From Parasporobacterium sp. (GTDB lineage: Bacteria > Bacillota > Clostridia > Lachnospirales > Lachnospiraceae), in contig JAFUBX010000028.1 in assembly GCA_017459985.1 (NCBI GenBank), forward strand, positions 1 to 64,000: DNA of 64,000 nucleotides, in the 5' to 3' direction. Under the pieces are notes generated by a model. The model did not search any database, was not told the origin of the DNA, and saw nothing but the letters and a program-made list of their open reading frames with translations. Made by a program: the position numbers and the translations under genes. Below, piece after piece: positions 55,029 through 64,000 of this stretch. Position 1 is the first letter of the stretch, and each line of letters opens with the position of its first letter.

Positions 55029-55483
55029 CGGACTTTGTAGTCCCTTTCCGCTTCCCGTTTCTGATCCTTCTTGGCAATGTCCTGACGCTTGTCGTAGAGT
55101 TTCTTGCCCTTGCACAGGCCCACCTCTACTTTGCAGAGACTTCCCTTGAAATACACCTGCAGCGGGATCAGGGTCATGCCCTGTTCCATGATCTTCTGGT
55201 TCAGCTTGCGGATCTCGGACCGGTGCAGAAGGAGCTTACGGGTACGTAAAGGATCCCGGTTAAAGATGTTGCCCTTTTCGTAAGGGGAAATATTCATACC
55301 GTAGATCACGGCTTCCCCGTCCCGGATCCGGATGAAGGATTCCTTGATGCTGCATTTGCCCATACGCAGAGACTTGACTTCGGTTCCGACGAGCTCGATG
55401 CCGGCCTCATAGGTCTCCTCCACGAAATAATCATGGTAGGCTTTCTTATTATTGGCAACTAACTTAAATAACTCTTTTCCCAT
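55013..55483 (-). CDS. smpB: SsrA-binding protein
   Basis: 156 aa from [20 protein letters not shown]. Typical blocks: [39 protein letters not shown] and a basic tail [17 protein letters not shown]. It brings tmRNA to stalled ribosomes. The ATG is only 7 bases after the T-run of a terminator, and no ribosome site is visible; a GTG eight codons upstream lies in the hairpin loop. Confidence 0.95.
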   Translation of the reverse strand: MGKELFKLVANNKKAYHDYFVEETYEAGIELVGTEVKSLRMGKCSIKESFIRIRDGEAVIYGMNISPYEKGNIFNRDPLRTRKLLLHRSEIRKLNQKIMEQGMTLIPLQVYFKGSLCKVEVGLCKGKKLYDKRQDIAKKDQKREAERDYKVRNLRA

Positions 55484-55490
55484 GGGCTGA

Positions 55491-55518
55491 AAAAAACACT
55501 CTCTCACGAGAGTGTTTT
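55491..55518 (-). terminator. Terminator between secG and smpB
   Basis: Perfect 11-bp stem AAAACACTCTC/GAGAGTGTTTT with a 4-base loop, ending in six Ts on the minus strand. It lies immediately before the smpB start, so it would also hide or remove the smpB leader. Confidence 0.85.
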
Positions 55519-55525
55519 ATCTTTC

Positions 55526-55768
55526 TTATTTTACAAGTGCTCCTATATTCAGGAGGATTGCTAAAACAAAGAATACAATTCCCGCTATCGTCGTGATCCG
55601 CTCCAGCTTGCCTTCCTTGGATCTGGATTTGTTCTTGGCCCAGTAGGTCTCAGAAGAACCTGCAAGAGAACTGGAAAGACCTGCGCTCTTGCCTTGCTGA
55701 AGAACAATGGCCACGATCAGGATCACACTTATGATAGAAATGATGATGGTTGCGATTGTGTAAATCAA
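55526..55768 (-). CDS. secG: Protein translocase subunit SecG
   Basis: 80 aa, two membrane helices (about 1-20 and 58-78) with the LQQGKSAGLSSSLAGSSE loop. Accessory part of the SecYEG channel. AGGAGG-type site upstream. Confidence 0.94.
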   Translation of the reverse strand: MIYTIATIIISIISVILIVAIVLQQGKSAGLSSSLAGSSETYWAKNKSRSKEGKLERITTIAGIVFFVLAILLNIGALVK

Positions 55769-55803
55769 AACGATTACCTCCTAAACATAAATCAACAGAT
55801 GCT

Positions 55804-55832
55804 ATACTAACACAAAGCCATTTGCTTGGCAA
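55804..55832 (-). promoter_or_regulatory. Promoter of secG
   Basis: Minus strand TTGCCA (55827-55832), 17 bases, TAGTAT (55804-55809). Confidence 0.6.
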
Positions 55833-55861
55833 GCAGTATTTTCAATCAGATCGCTCTTTTA

Positions 55862-57400
55862 TCAGCCTTTAATCAGCAGGCTGTGGCCGGTCATCTCCGC
55901 GGGCTGTTCAAGGCCCAGAAGTTCCAAAAGTGTCGGGGCAATGTCACAGAGCCTTCCGTCCTCCATGAGGCGGTATTCCTCCGGCGCATTGATCAGGATA
56001 AACGGAACCGGATTGGTGGTGTGGGCGGTCCAGGGCTCGCCGGTCTCATAATCGATGAGTTCCTCCGCATTGCCGTGATCGGCGCAGAGGAAGATCACGC
56101 CGTCCACCTCTTTAATGGCTTCCACAGCTCTTCCGACCATCACGTCCACGGTTTCGATGGCTTTGATCACCGCATCCATCACGCCGGTATGTCCGACCAT
56201 ATCCGGATTGGCAAAATTGATGATGATCACGTCATATTCCCCGGAGCGGATCTTTTCCACCAGAGTATCGCACACCGCCGGGGCGCTCATCTCCGGTTGC
56301 AGATCGTAGGTTGCCACCTTCGGGGACGGGATCAGGAACCGATCCTCCCCTGCATTCGGCGTTTCTACGCCGCCGTTGAAGAAGAAGGTGACATGGGCGT
56401 ATTTCTCGGTCTCGGCGATACGGGCCTGCCGGAGGCCGCATTTGGCCAGATATTCTCCCAGGGTGTTTTCGATCTCCTCCTCTTTGAACACCACGGATTT
56501 ATTGGGGATCGTGCCGTCATATTCCGTGAAGCACACATATTTGGTGCAGATCCTCGGGCCCCGGTCAAATCCGTCAAACTCCTCCATGCAGAAGGTCCGG
56601 GAGATCTCCCGCGCCCGGTCGGGACGGAAATTGAAGAATATAATGGAATCCTGGTCCTTCACCACCGCCAGTGGTTTGTCATCCGGCGTGCAGATCACCG
56701 TCGGCTCAATGAATTCATCCGTCACATCCCGGTCATAGGAATGCTGCATGGCCTCCACGGGATCCGTCTCATGAATGCCTTCCCCTCTGGTCAGTGCGAA
56801 ATATGCTCTGGAGACCCGCTCCCAGCGGTTGTCCCGGTCCATGGCGTAGTATCTTCCCGTAATGGACGCGATCTTTCCGGTTTCCCGGCCCATCACCTCC
56901 ACCAGTTCCCGGATATAACCGATCCCGGAGGTCGGAGAGGTATCCCGGCCGTCCATGAAGGCATGCACGTAGACCCGGTCCAGCCCCTTCTGCTTACACA
57001 ATTTCAGAAGGGCGTATAAATGCCGGATATCGCTGTGAACGCCGCCGTCGGACATCAGACCGTAAATATGAAGGTCCGATCCGTGGGTCAGGCAGTTGTC
57101 AATGGCAGCCAACAGTTCCGGCTTTTCAAAGAAATCCCCGTCCTCGATGGATTTTGTGATACGGGTCAGATCCTGATAGACCACCCTTCCGGCGCCCATA
57201 TTCAGATGGCCCACCTCCGAGTTGCCCATCTGTCCGTCCGGCAGACCTACGGCCAGTCCGGAGGCGTAACCCTTTACAAAGGGGTATTCCTTCATCAGCC
57301 GCTCCATCACTGGGCGGTTGGCCTTCGTGATCGCATTTCCCTCATAATCCTTTCCCAGTCCGTATCCATCCAGTATCATAAGTACAACGGGTTTCTTCAT
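55862..57400 (-). CDS. gpmI: 2,3-bisphosphoglycerate-independent phosphoglycerate mutase
   Basis: 512 aa from MKKPVVLMILDGYGLG, with GGAGG 8 bases upstream. Metal ligand Asp in ILDGYG and the phosphoserine in MGNSEVGHLNMGAGR; further metal sites in NFANPDMVGHTG and CADHGNAEELID. Mn-dependent glycolytic enzyme. Its nearest minus-strand downstream gene, secG, has its own promoter. Confidence 0.96.
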   Translation of the reverse strand: MKKPVVLMILDGYGLGKDYEGNAITKANRPVMERLMKEYPFVKGYASGLAVGLPDGQMGNSEVGHLNMGAGRVVYQDLTRITKSIEDGDFFEKPELLAAIDNCLTHGSDLHIYGLMSDGGVHSDIRHLYALLKLCKQKGLDRVYVHAFMDGRDTSPTSGIGYIRELVEVMGRETGKIASITGRYYAMDRDNRWERVSRAYFALTRGEGIHETDPVEAMQHSYDRDVTDEFIEPTVICTPDDKPLAVVKDQDSIIFFNFRPDRAREISRTFCMEEFDGFDRGPRICTKYVCFTEYDGTIPNKSVVFKEEEIENTLGEYLAKCGLRQARIAETEKYAHVTFFFNGGVETPNAGEDRFLIPSPKVATYDLQPEMSAPAVCDTLVEKIRSGEYDVIIINFANPDMVGHTGVMDAVIKAIETVDVMVGRAVEAIKEVDGVIFLCADHGNAEELIDYETGEPWTAHTTNPVPFILINAPEEYRLMEDGRLCDIAPTLLELLGLEQPAEMTGHSLLIKG

Positions 57401-57425
57401 TCTGCTTTCCTCCATCTCTTTGATT

Positions 57426-58286
57426 TTATCTCATTTTCCGTCCCAGATGCTCGACAAAGCTCATCTTGTCCAGCCTCAGGTTCAGAAGCTTTTTATCTGA
57501 TTTAACAACCCGGACCACATCCTCATTTTCCAGAACGATCTCGTTGTTTCCGTCAAAGGAAATGGCCTTGATCTGATTTCCTTCCTCCTCCTTTTCCCGG
57601 ACGATCACGTCGATCTGGGCGTCCGCGGAAAACACCACACTCCGGGAATTCAGGGAATGTTCGCAGACCGGCGTGGTGATGATGACCTCCGAAACCGGAT
57701 GCGCCACAGGACCGCCGGCGGACAGGTTGTATCCGGTGGAACCGGTGGGAGTGCAGATAATGTATCCGTCCGCACTGTAGGAATTCAGGAACCGGGAATT
57801 GATCATCACATCAAAATTGATGATCTTCATGCTGCCCAGACGGTTCAGGACAATATCATTGACCGCAATGTCCCGGATCAGCTCTTCCCCATTCCGCAGG
57901 ATCCTTCCTTCCAGAATCATCCGTTCCTCGATATGGTACTCTCCCTGCCGGATATGACGGAACTCTTCGGCAAATCCGTCCAGATCCATTTCGGTCAGAT
58001 AGCCCAAAGTCCCGATATTGACTCCCACGATCGGGATCCGCAGATCCACCAGATCCTTCGCGGTATGCAGGAAGGATCCGTCTCCGCCCAGAGAAATGAT
58101 CAGCTCCGTCCCTTCCGGGATACTCTCCGGCTCCACCCGTCCGTAGAGTCCGGAACTGTCCTTTCCCTTAAACAGGCAGGCGGTGACTTCCCCCTGGCTG
58201 GCTTCTATAATCTGACGGATCCGTCCGGTCAGCTCTCCGGTGGGGTCTTTGGTTGAATTGGTAACTAATGCAATCTGTTTCATCAT
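57426..58286 (-). CDS. nadK: NAD kinase
   Basis: 286 aa. GGDGSFLHTAK motif with the catalytic Asp, and the NAD-binding TPTGSTGYNLSAGGPVAHP. It makes NADP from NAD and ATP or polyphosphate. Two adjacent ATGs; the second may be used. In the nusB-ispA-dxs-tlyA-nadK operon. Confidence 0.95.
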   Translation of the reverse strand: MMKQIALVTNSTKDPTGELTGRIRQIIEASQGEVTACLFKGKDSSGLYGRVEPESIPEGTELIISLGGDGSFLHTAKDLVDLRIPIVGVNIGTLGYLTEMDLDGFAEEFRHIRQGEYHIEERMILEGRILRNGEELIRDIAVNDIVLNRLGSMKIINFDVMINSRFLNSYSADGYIICTPTGSTGYNLSAGGPVAHPVSEVIITTPVCEHSLNSRSVVFSADAQIDVIVREKEEEGNQIKAISFDGNNEIVLENEDVVRVVKSDKKLLNLRLDKMSFVEHLGRKMR

Positions 58287-58300
58287 GTTTTGTAATCCGA

Positions 58301-59173
58301 TTAATCAAGACTCTCATGGGCGGCCGCCACCACTTCGCGGATCTTCCGGGCCGCACTCTCCTGCCATGTCTGCTCCGGATCCTCCGGAGCCGGCGCTGTG
58401 CCATCCTGCAGCTGTTTTGGACCGTCCGCTGCCGTTTCAGATCCCTCCCGTTTCACATGGATCAGATATTCGATATTGCCCTCCGGCCCCTTGACCGGCG
58501 AATACTCCAGTCCCTGTACCGAAAGTCCCTGGGACAGGACGAATCTCCAGATCTTTTCGATGACCTCTTCATGGACCGCCGGATCCCGGACGACGCCCTT
58601 CTTTCCCACCTTTTCCTTGCCGGCTTCAAACTGGGGCTTGATCAGCATTACCAGCTCCTTCTGGTCATCCAGCACTGAAAGGGCGGCAGGGATCACCAGT
58701 GTCAGAGAGATGAAGGACACGTCCACACTGGCAAATCCGATCCGGTCCGGAACCAGCTGCGGATCCAGATAACGGACGTTGGTCTTCTCCATCACCACCA
58801 CCCGGGGGTCATTGCGGAGTTTATAATGCAGCAGTCCCTTTCCCACATCCACACAATATACCCGGGAAGCACCGTTCTGCAGCATGCAGTCCGTAAATCC
58901 TCCGGTGGAGGATCCGATATCCATGCAGATCTTTCCTTCCAGACTAATGGGGAAACACTGCATGGCCTTTTCCAGCTTCAGTCCGCCCCGGCTGACGTAG
59001 CGCAGGGTCTCTCCCCGGATTTCCACCAAGGTGTCCTCCGGGAACATGGAACCGGCCTTCAGTTCCTTCTGTCCGTTCACATAGACCGTGCCGCTCATGA
59101 TCTCCGCCTGGGCCCGGGATCTGGTCATTTCAGGATATTGTTCCGTCAGCAGAACATCTAATCGTTTCTTCAC
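58301..59173 (-). CDS. tlyA: TlyA family rRNA 2'-O-methyltransferase
   Basis: 290 aa. N-terminal S4 domain (KKRLDVLLTEQYPEMTRSRA), then an FtsJ-like methyltransferase with DIGSSTGGFTDCMLQ as SAM site. It methylates cytidines of 16S/23S rRNA; earlier called haemolysin. The C-terminus is about 20 residues longer than usual. It overlaps dxs by 4 bases. Confidence 0.91.
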   Translation of the reverse strand: MKKRLDVLLTEQYPEMTRSRAQAEIMSGTVYVNGQKELKAGSMFPEDTLVEIRGETLRYVSRGGLKLEKAMQCFPISLEGKICMDIGSSTGGFTDCMLQNGASRVYCVDVGKGLLHYKLRNDPRVVVMEKTNVRYLDPQLVPDRIGFASVDVSFISLTLVIPAALSVLDDQKELVMLIKPQFEAGKEKVGKKGVVRDPAVHEEVIEKIWRFVLSQGLSVQGLEYSPVKGPEGNIEYLIHVKREGSETAADGPKQLQDGTAPAPEDPEQTWQESAARKIREVVAAAHESLD

Positions 59174-61038
59174 AGCAGTTCCTTTTCCAGTCTCTCACAG
59201 ATCGAATCCACATCGATCCGGCATTCCCGTTTCTGGATCGACACCTCGCCCTGCTCCACATACAGATTCGGGATGGCGATGGGAATCACCCGCACATCCG
59301 CGGAAACATTGTTGATATGCCGCAGAACCTCCATGCCGTACCCACCGCTGATCACATTCTCTTCCATGGTGATGATATATTTGTGGGAGACCAGCAGATC
59401 ATCGATCAGCTTCTCATCAAAGGGTTTGACGAACCGGGCATTGATCAATGTCACATTCAGCCCCTTCTCCTTCAGCCGGTGCCGCACCAGGATCGCGGTA
59501 TTGATCATGGTTCCGACGGAGATGATCGCGATATCCTTCTCCAGGAAAATCCCCTCGCTCTTTCCGAACACAAAGGGTTCCCTGAATTCTGTGGCCACAT
59601 CATCGGCGCTGCCCCTGGGATAACGGATCGCCAATGGGGCATTGAAATCCGCCGCGAACCGGATCGCATCCTGCAGTTCGATGCTGTTCTTCGGAGCAAT
59701 GATATTCATATTTGGGATCAGATTCAGATAGGAAATATCAAAAATTCCCTGATGAGTTTCCCCGTCCTGTCCCACAAGACCCGCCCGGTCAATGCAGAAG
59801 ACCACCGGAAGATTCTGGATACAGACATCATGCATGACTTCGTCAAAGGCCCGCTGCAGAAAGGAGGAATAAATCGCCACAAAGGGCTTATATCCCGCTG
59901 CAGCCAGCCCGGCGGCAAAGGTCACCGCATGCTCCTCTGCGATCCCTACATCGAAGAACCGGTCCGGGAACCGGTCCCGGAACTGACTCAGTCCTGTCCC
60001 GTCCGGCATGGCCGCTGTAATGGCCACCACCTTCGGATCCGTTTCTCCCACCTGAATCAGAGCCTGGGAGAAATGCTGGGTATAACTCATCTTCGGACTC
60101 TTCCGAAGCACCTCACCGGTGGCGGGATCGAAGGGTCCGATGCCATGGAACTTCTCCGGGTCCTTCTCCGCCGGCTTGTAGCCCTTTCCCTTCTTGGTCT
60201 TGACGTGGATCACCACCGGATGATCCATGTTTTTGGCTTCATTGATGATCTTGACCAGGGATTCCGTATCATGCCCGTCGAAGGGGCCCAGATAGGTGAT
60301 CCCGATATTTTCAAAGAACATTCCCGGAATGATCAGCTGTTTCAGGGAGCTCTTGGTCTTCTTGATCTGGCGGATCAGCTTCTCCCCGATTACCGGAACC
60401 TTGCTCAGCTTGCCCGCGACACCGGTCTTCATATCGTTGTAAAGCTCCCCGGCCCGCATCCCGGACAGGTAGGAGGACAGTCCCCCCACGTTCTTCGCGA
60501 TGGACATATTATTGTCATTCAGGATGATAATGAAATTGCGCTTCAGATTGGACGCGTAATTCAAAGCCTCCAATGCCAGTCCCCCGGTCAGGGAACCGTC
60601 TCCGATCACCGCGATCACGGTACGGTCATTGCCCTCCAGCTGGCTGGCCATGGCAAGACCCAGTCCTGCGGATAAGGAGGTGGAGGAATGGCCGGTATTA
60701 AAGGCGTCATATTCAGACTCCCTCCTCTTCGGAAAGCCGCTCAGTCCGCCGTATTCCCGCAGGTGATCAAACTGATCTGCCCGCCCGGTCAGCATCTTGT
60801 AAACATAGGACTGATGTCCCACATCCCAGATAATCTTGTCCTCCGGCAGATTGGTACACTGAAGAAGCGCCAGAGTCAGCTCCACGGCCCCCAGATTTGA
60901 CGCCAGATGGCCGCCGCTTTTTCCCACCTTCAGCACCAGGAATTTACGGATCTCCTTGGCAAGGGTAGCCAGCTGCTCCTTCGACAGGCCCTTGACATCC
61001 TCCGGTGATTTAATTGATTCTAATAATGGAAATTCCAT
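59170..61038 (-). CDS. dxs: 1-deoxy-D-xylulose-5-phosphate synthase
   Basis: 622 aa, full length. TPP motif GDGSLTGGLALEALN...ILNDNNMSI, the VDHG-type GLVGQDGETHQG block, and catalytic Glu in GIAEEHAVTFAAG. It condenses pyruvate and glyceraldehyde-3-phosphate, the first step of the MEP isoprenoid path, feeding the IspA product made next door. Confidence 0.96.
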   Translation of the reverse strand: MEFPLLESIKSPEDVKGLSKEQLATLAKEIRKFLVLKVGKSGGHLASNLGAVELTLALLQCTNLPEDKIIWDVGHQSYVYKMLTGRADQFDHLREYGGLSGFPKRRESEYDAFNTGHSSTSLSAGLGLAMASQLEGNDRTVIAVIGDGSLTGGLALEALNYASNLKRNFIIILNDNNMSIAKNVGGLSSYLSGMRAGELYNDMKTGVAGKLSKVPVIGEKLIRQIKKTKSSLKQLIIPGMFFENIGITYLGPFDGHDTESLVKIINEAKNMDHPVVIHVKTKKGKGYKPAEKDPEKFHGIGPFDPATGEVLRKSPKMSYTQHFSQALIQVGETDPKVVAITAAMPDGTGLSQFRDRFPDRFFDVGIAEEHAVTFAAGLAAAGYKPFVAIYSSFLQRAFDEVMHDVCIQNLPVVFCIDRAGLVGQDGETHQGIFDISYLNLIPNMNIIAPKNSIELQDAIRFAADFNAPLAIRYPRGSADDVATEFREPFVFGKSEGIFLEKDIAIISVGTMINTAILVRHRLKEKGLNVTLINARFVKPFDEKLIDDLLVSHKYIITMEENVISGGYGMEVLRHINNVSADVRVIPIAIPNLYVEQGEVSIQKRECRIDVDSICERLEKELL

Positions 61039-61050
61039 AATGTATCCGAT

Positions 61051-61965
61051 TTATTTTTCCCTGTTGATCAGCAGTTCGATCAGTTCCCGGAGGAACGGAT
61101 TGCGGCATCTCAGACTGTCAAAGATCTGAAGAGCCCTGTCGGTATACGCCTGCACTGCCTCATCTGCCTTTTCCAGACCATAGAGGGAAACATAGGTCTG
61201 CTTCTGATTTTTCTCATCGCTTCCGACGGGTTTTCCGAGCACGTCCTTGTCCCCCGTCACATCCAGGATATCATCCCGGATCTGAAATGCCATGCCGATA
61301 TCTCCCGCCATCTGCTCCACCAGATCGATCTCCAGATCTGAGGCTCCCGCCAGGATCGCGCCGGTCATCATAGACGCCTGCAGAAGGGCGGATGTTTTAT
61401 TTCTGTAAATATAGTTAAGGCACTCTTCATCCACAGAAAAGTCCGGATGCTGATCCGCGTAAACATCAAGATACTGGCCGCCCACCATGCCGTACATGCC
61501 GGCTTTGGCGGAAAGCACCCGGGCTGCGCTGATGCCGCCCATATAATCGTCCGGTTCCTCGCTGCCTTCAATGGCGTCGAATATGATCTCATAGGCCCGG
61601 TTCAGGAGCGCATCCCCGGCAAGGATCCCGGGAGCCTCTCCGTATCTGGCATGGGTCGTCAGCTGCCCCCTGCGGTATTCGTCATTATCCATGGCCGGCA
61701 GATCATCATGGATCAGGGAGTAGGTGTGGATAAACTCGATGGCAGCCATAAAGGCAAACAAAATCTCCGGCTCTTCCCTGCCGTTAGCAAACATCCGGTA
61801 GGTCTCCAGCATGAACATGGGCCGAAGCCGCTTGCCGCCGGCCTTGACACTGTATTCCATCGCTTCCGCCAGTTCCTGATTGTATGCATCCTCCCGGGGA
61901 AGATAATCATAGATCAGGTCATTGATCTCTTCCACATGATCGGTCAGTACTTTTTTATCCATCAC
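61051..61965 (-). CDS. ispA: Polyprenyl synthetase (farnesyl diphosphate synthase)
   Basis: 304 aa. Both aspartate-rich motifs: DDLPAMDND and DDILD. GGKRLRPMF at the N-terminal substrate site. It chains IPP and DMAPP to geranyl/farnesyl diphosphate. It overlaps nusB by 4 bases. No xseA/xseB between nusB and ispA, where they are often found. Confidence 0.93.
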   Translation of the reverse strand: MMDKKVLTDHVEEINDLIYDYLPREDAYNQELAEAMEYSVKAGGKRLRPMFMLETYRMFANGREEPEILFAFMAAIEFIHTYSLIHDDLPAMDNDEYRRGQLTTHARYGEAPGILAGDALLNRAYEIIFDAIEGSEEPDDYMGGISAARVLSAKAGMYGMVGGQYLDVYADQHPDFSVDEECLNYIYRNKTSALLQASMMTGAILAGASDLEIDLVEQMAGDIGMAFQIRDDILDVTGDKDVLGKPVGSDEKNQKQTYVSLYGLEKADEAVQAYTDRALQIFDSLRCRNPFLRELIELLINREK

Positions 61966-62435
61966 GCCTCCTTCTCCGCCGGTTCCTGAGGCTGCGCTGA
62001 AGGAGCGTCAGGACTCTTCTTCTCCGAGAGATTGGCGACCTTGGCCAGTATGCCGTTTACGAAGGACCCGGAATTGTCCGTCCCGTAGTTTTTGGCCAGC
62101 TCCACCGCATCATTGATGGCCGCGCCCAGCGGAACTTTCTCGTCATACATAATCTCATAATATGCAAGACGAAGTGCCGTCAGGTCCGCGTGATTCATCC
62201 GCCTCACCTTCCAGCCCACGCTGATCCGGTCCAGGGCTTCATCGATCTCCGGGATCTTTTCGCATACGTTCAGCACCCGCTCGGAAACAAACTGTTTCTC
62301 CCGGTCATTGAACTCTTCTTCATCTGCGAAAAAGCTCTTGATCTGTCCGGGCATTTCCGCAAGGTCGTAATAATCCGCCCGGAACAGGATGATAAATGCA
62401 GCTTCCCTAAGCTCTGTCTTTCTTGTAATCTTCAT
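61962..62435 (-). CDS. nusB: Transcription antitermination factor NusB
   Basis: 157 aa from MKITRKTELREAAFIILF. All-helical RNA-binding protein; typical LRLAYYEIMYDEKVPLGAAINDAVELAKNYG block. It acts with NusE in rRNA antitermination. An earlier in-frame start would lie in the terminator hairpin and is rejected. The C-terminus is extended by a Pro/Glu-rich tail of about 25 residues. Confidence 0.93.
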   Translation of the reverse strand: MKITRKTELREAAFIILFRADYYDLAEMPGQIKSFFADEEEFNDREKQFVSERVLNVCEKIPEIDEALDRISVGWKVRRMNHADLTALRLAYYEIMYDEKVPLGAAINDAVELAKNYGTDNSGSFVNGILAKVANLSEKKSPDAPSAQPQEPAEKEA

Positions 62436-62453
62436 TTCCGTACCTTTCATAAC

Positions 62454-62476
62454 AAAAGGGTGCCTTAAAGACACCC
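62454..62476 (-). terminator. Terminator between rlmH and nusB
   Basis: GGGTGCC (62458-62464) and GACACCC (62470-62476) pair with one G-U; TTTTGTT follows on the minus strand. Confidence 0.75.
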
Positions 62477-62486
62477 TCCATATCGA

Positions 62487-62966
62487 TCATTTATGGTATG
62501 GCTCATGTCTGGCAATTTTAAAGGATCTGTAAATTTGTTCCAATAATATGATTCTCATAAGCTGATGGGGAAATGTCATGTCGGAAAAACTCAGTTTCAG
62601 ATCCGCCCGATCCGATACTTCCGGTGACAGTCCCACCGATCCTCCGATAACAAACGTAATATCCGGTCTCCCTGTTGTCCGCAGTTCCTCCAGGTGTCCG
62701 GCAAATGCTTCCGAGGTCATCCTCTTTCCTTTGATTTCCAGTGTGATCACATACTCTCTGTCAGATAAATTATCAAGGATCTTTCTGCCTTCTTTTTCTT
62801 TCACCTGTCTGATGAGGCTTTCCGGCGCGCCCTCCGGGCATTTCTCATCCGGAATCTGGATCATCTCCAGCCTGGTATAGGGCCCGAGACGTTTGATGTA
62901 TTCCTGTGCCGCTTCGGTTAAATAGGATTCCTTCAGTTTCCCGACGGCAATGATCCGGGTTACCAT
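62487..62966 (-). CDS. rlmH: 23S rRNA pseudouridine(1915) N3-methyltransferase
   Basis: 159 aa, the usual length. SPOUT-fold protein: EYVITLEIKGKRMTSEAFA, FVIGGSVGLSPEV and the C-terminal LMRIILLEQIYRSFKIARHEPYHK. It methylates the universally conserved pseudouridine of helix 69. Its start overlaps the end of the next gene by 7 bases. Confidence 0.96.
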   Translation of the reverse strand: MVTRIIAVGKLKESYLTEAAQEYIKRLGPYTRLEMIQIPDEKCPEGAPESLIRQVKEKEGRKILDNLSDREYVITLEIKGKRMTSEAFAGHLEELRTTGRPDITFVIGGSVGLSPEVSDRADLKLSFSDMTFPHQLMRIILLEQIYRSFKIARHEPYHK

Positions 62967-64000
62967 GTCACGTAATAATTGCTGTTGTCCACATCAATCC
63001 CGTAGACTCCGCCGTAGTTGACGCCGACGCCCCGGTAGATGGAATGGTCAAAGGCTCCGTTGGACGTGTAGAAATCCACCCGGATAATATAATAAGTGTA
63101 TCCGCCGATGTCGTAAACGCCCTCATGACTGAGCTGCGCGTATCCGTCGTTGGTGTACAGATCATAATCGATGATAAATCCGTCCCACAAAAGCTCATCC
63201 CTGACACTGTTTAAGGCTTCGCTGCTGCTGACCCAGTAGTTATACTCCAGCGTATAGGTGTTGGAGGTGACCATACTGGAAACCCCGTCTTTGATGCACA
63301 TCGCGGAGAAGGTCCCCGTTCCCGGCCGCATCTTTACCGGTCCCGTATACATTGCGGATCCGGAATTCGGAACGGTGCCGTCATAGGTATAATAAATGGC
63401 AGCGCCTTCCGGCGAGGAGACTACGATATCCGTATCGGAGGAATACTCTCCCGAGATCGGCGTCACGGATGGTGCAGACAGCACGACTTCCGCTGTAGTC
63501 ACCGGTTCCGGCACCGTCGTTGTCACGACCTCCGCGATCCTGGCGGCATCGGCTTCATTGTACTCCAGGAAGAATTCCATATTGATCTCGCCGGTCTTCT
63601 CTGAATTCTCATCATAGGAAGCGGCGCGGAAATGCACGTTCGGATAGGTATTCGGCACATCCATCGCGGCCACTTCAAAGGGACCGGAGTAAATCCTGGA
63701 ATTGAAATTCGGTTCTGTTCCATCCAGGGTATAGAAGATATTTCCCTGGATCTGGCTGGACAGGGTCACTGTCACCGGCGCTTCATAGGTCTCGCCGGCA
63801 GTCAGGCTGCTGCTCAGGGTCGGCTGATTCTGCACGGAATCCACCCCGGTCTGATTCTCCTGATTGTTGTTGAACACGCCCAGGATGGCCATGACACCCA
63901 CGGCCGCCGCCACAATGATCACAAAGATAATCAGCACCGTAATGATCCGGGCCGTGGTCTGGTCCTTCTTCTTATAAAGACGTCTCCTTACAGGCCTTGC
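62960..64000 (-). CDS. Membrane-anchored surface protein with chitobiase-type C-terminal domains (partial)
   Basis: The frame is open to the window edge (at least 346 codons). A basic stretch (RPVRRRLYKKKDQ) precedes one membrane helix, so most of the protein is outside. Two tandem CHB_HEX_C-like units follow, each with YxLDGTxPN-type blocks (FYTLDGTEPNFNSRIYSGP and YYTYDGTVPNSGSAMYTGP). The C-terminal part ends with many Tyr and Asp. A zinc-ribbon may precede in the missing N-terminus. Function unknown; cell-surface binding is likely. Confidence 0.78.
   Translation of the reverse strand, partial: ARPVRRRLYKKKDQTTARIITVLIIFVIIVAAAVGVMAILGVFNNNQENQTGVDSVQNQPTLSSSLTAGETYEAPVTVTLSSQIQGNIFYTLDGTEPNFNSRIYSGPFEVAAMDVPNTYPNVHFRAASYDENSEKTGEINMEFFLEYNEADAARIAEVVTTTVPEPVTTAEVVLSAPSVTPISGEYSSDTDIVVSSPEGAAIYYTYDGTVPNSGSAMYTGPVKMRPGTGTFSAMCIKDGVSSMVTSNTYTLEYNYWVSSSEALNSVRDELLWDGFIIDYDLYTNDGYAQLSHEGVYDIGGYTYYIIRVDFYTSNGAFDHSIYRGVGVNYGGVYGIDVDNSNYYVTW

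Overview
The window looks like a chromosomal segment of a gut-type Clostridia, most likely Lachnospiraceae. The evidence is a mid-GC sequence, an acpP-fabK-fabD-fabG-accB-fabZ-accC-accD-accA-fabF cluster, RNase Y, NAD-dependent DNA ligase, AGGAGG-type ribosome sites, and DUF3793 and DUF2325 proteins. Almost every gene is on the minus strand, as expected for a leading-strand stretch. I had no database access, so names rest on motifs, length and context.

Layout from left to right. 1-750 is non-coding and repeat-rich. 751-2634 is a secreted trigger-factor-like protein. 2.9-12.1 kb is a complete acetyl-CoA carboxylase and type II fatty acid synthesis operon with two FabF paralogues and FabK, but no fabH, driven by a clear promoter with a palindrome just downstream. 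12.2-30.6 kb is mostly housekeeping: zinc-ribbon protein, secreted esterase, CDF transporter, tRNA-Leu, nitroreductase, RNase Y, IMP dehydrogenase, FNT channel, two LCP proteins, MetA, LigA, pseudouridine synthase, thiamine pyrophosphokinase, aldo/keto reductase, MATE and HD proteins.

30.7-46.2 kb is the most interesting part. It starts with a five-unit 52-bp tandem repeat. A 13-gene sugar-uptake and catabolic operon follows: binding protein, two permeases, a double ATPase interrupted by an in-frame UGA, two Gfo/Idh/MocA oxidoreductases, a TIM-barrel isomerase, two alpha/beta pairs that look like C-glycoside deglycosidases, a ROK glucokinase and a hexapeptide acetyltransferase. An AraC-type regulator fused to a GH39-like domain lies upstream. 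A third alpha/beta pair, with reversed gene order, lies at 49.0-50.4 kb. The proposed route is import of an aromatic C-glucoside or related glycoside, oxidation at the sugar C3, cleavage of the sugar-aglycone bond by the alpha/beta enzymes, then phosphorylation of the released glucose.

46.4-47.9 kb is a flavodoxin/DUF3793/DUF2325 operon with a perfect palindrome at its promoter. 48.0 kb is a patatin. 50.6-52.8 kb is an S24-repressor/UmuC-type polymerase cassette on the plus strand. 52.8-54.56 kb is a gene graveyard with palindromes, a long segment inversely repeated at 161-540, and two decayed genes ending exactly at the 3' end of the tmRNA gene, a classical integration site. 54.56-64 kb returns to core genes: ssrA, smpB, secG, gpmI, nadK, tlyA, dxs, ispA, nusB, rlmH, and a partial membrane-anchored protein running off the window.
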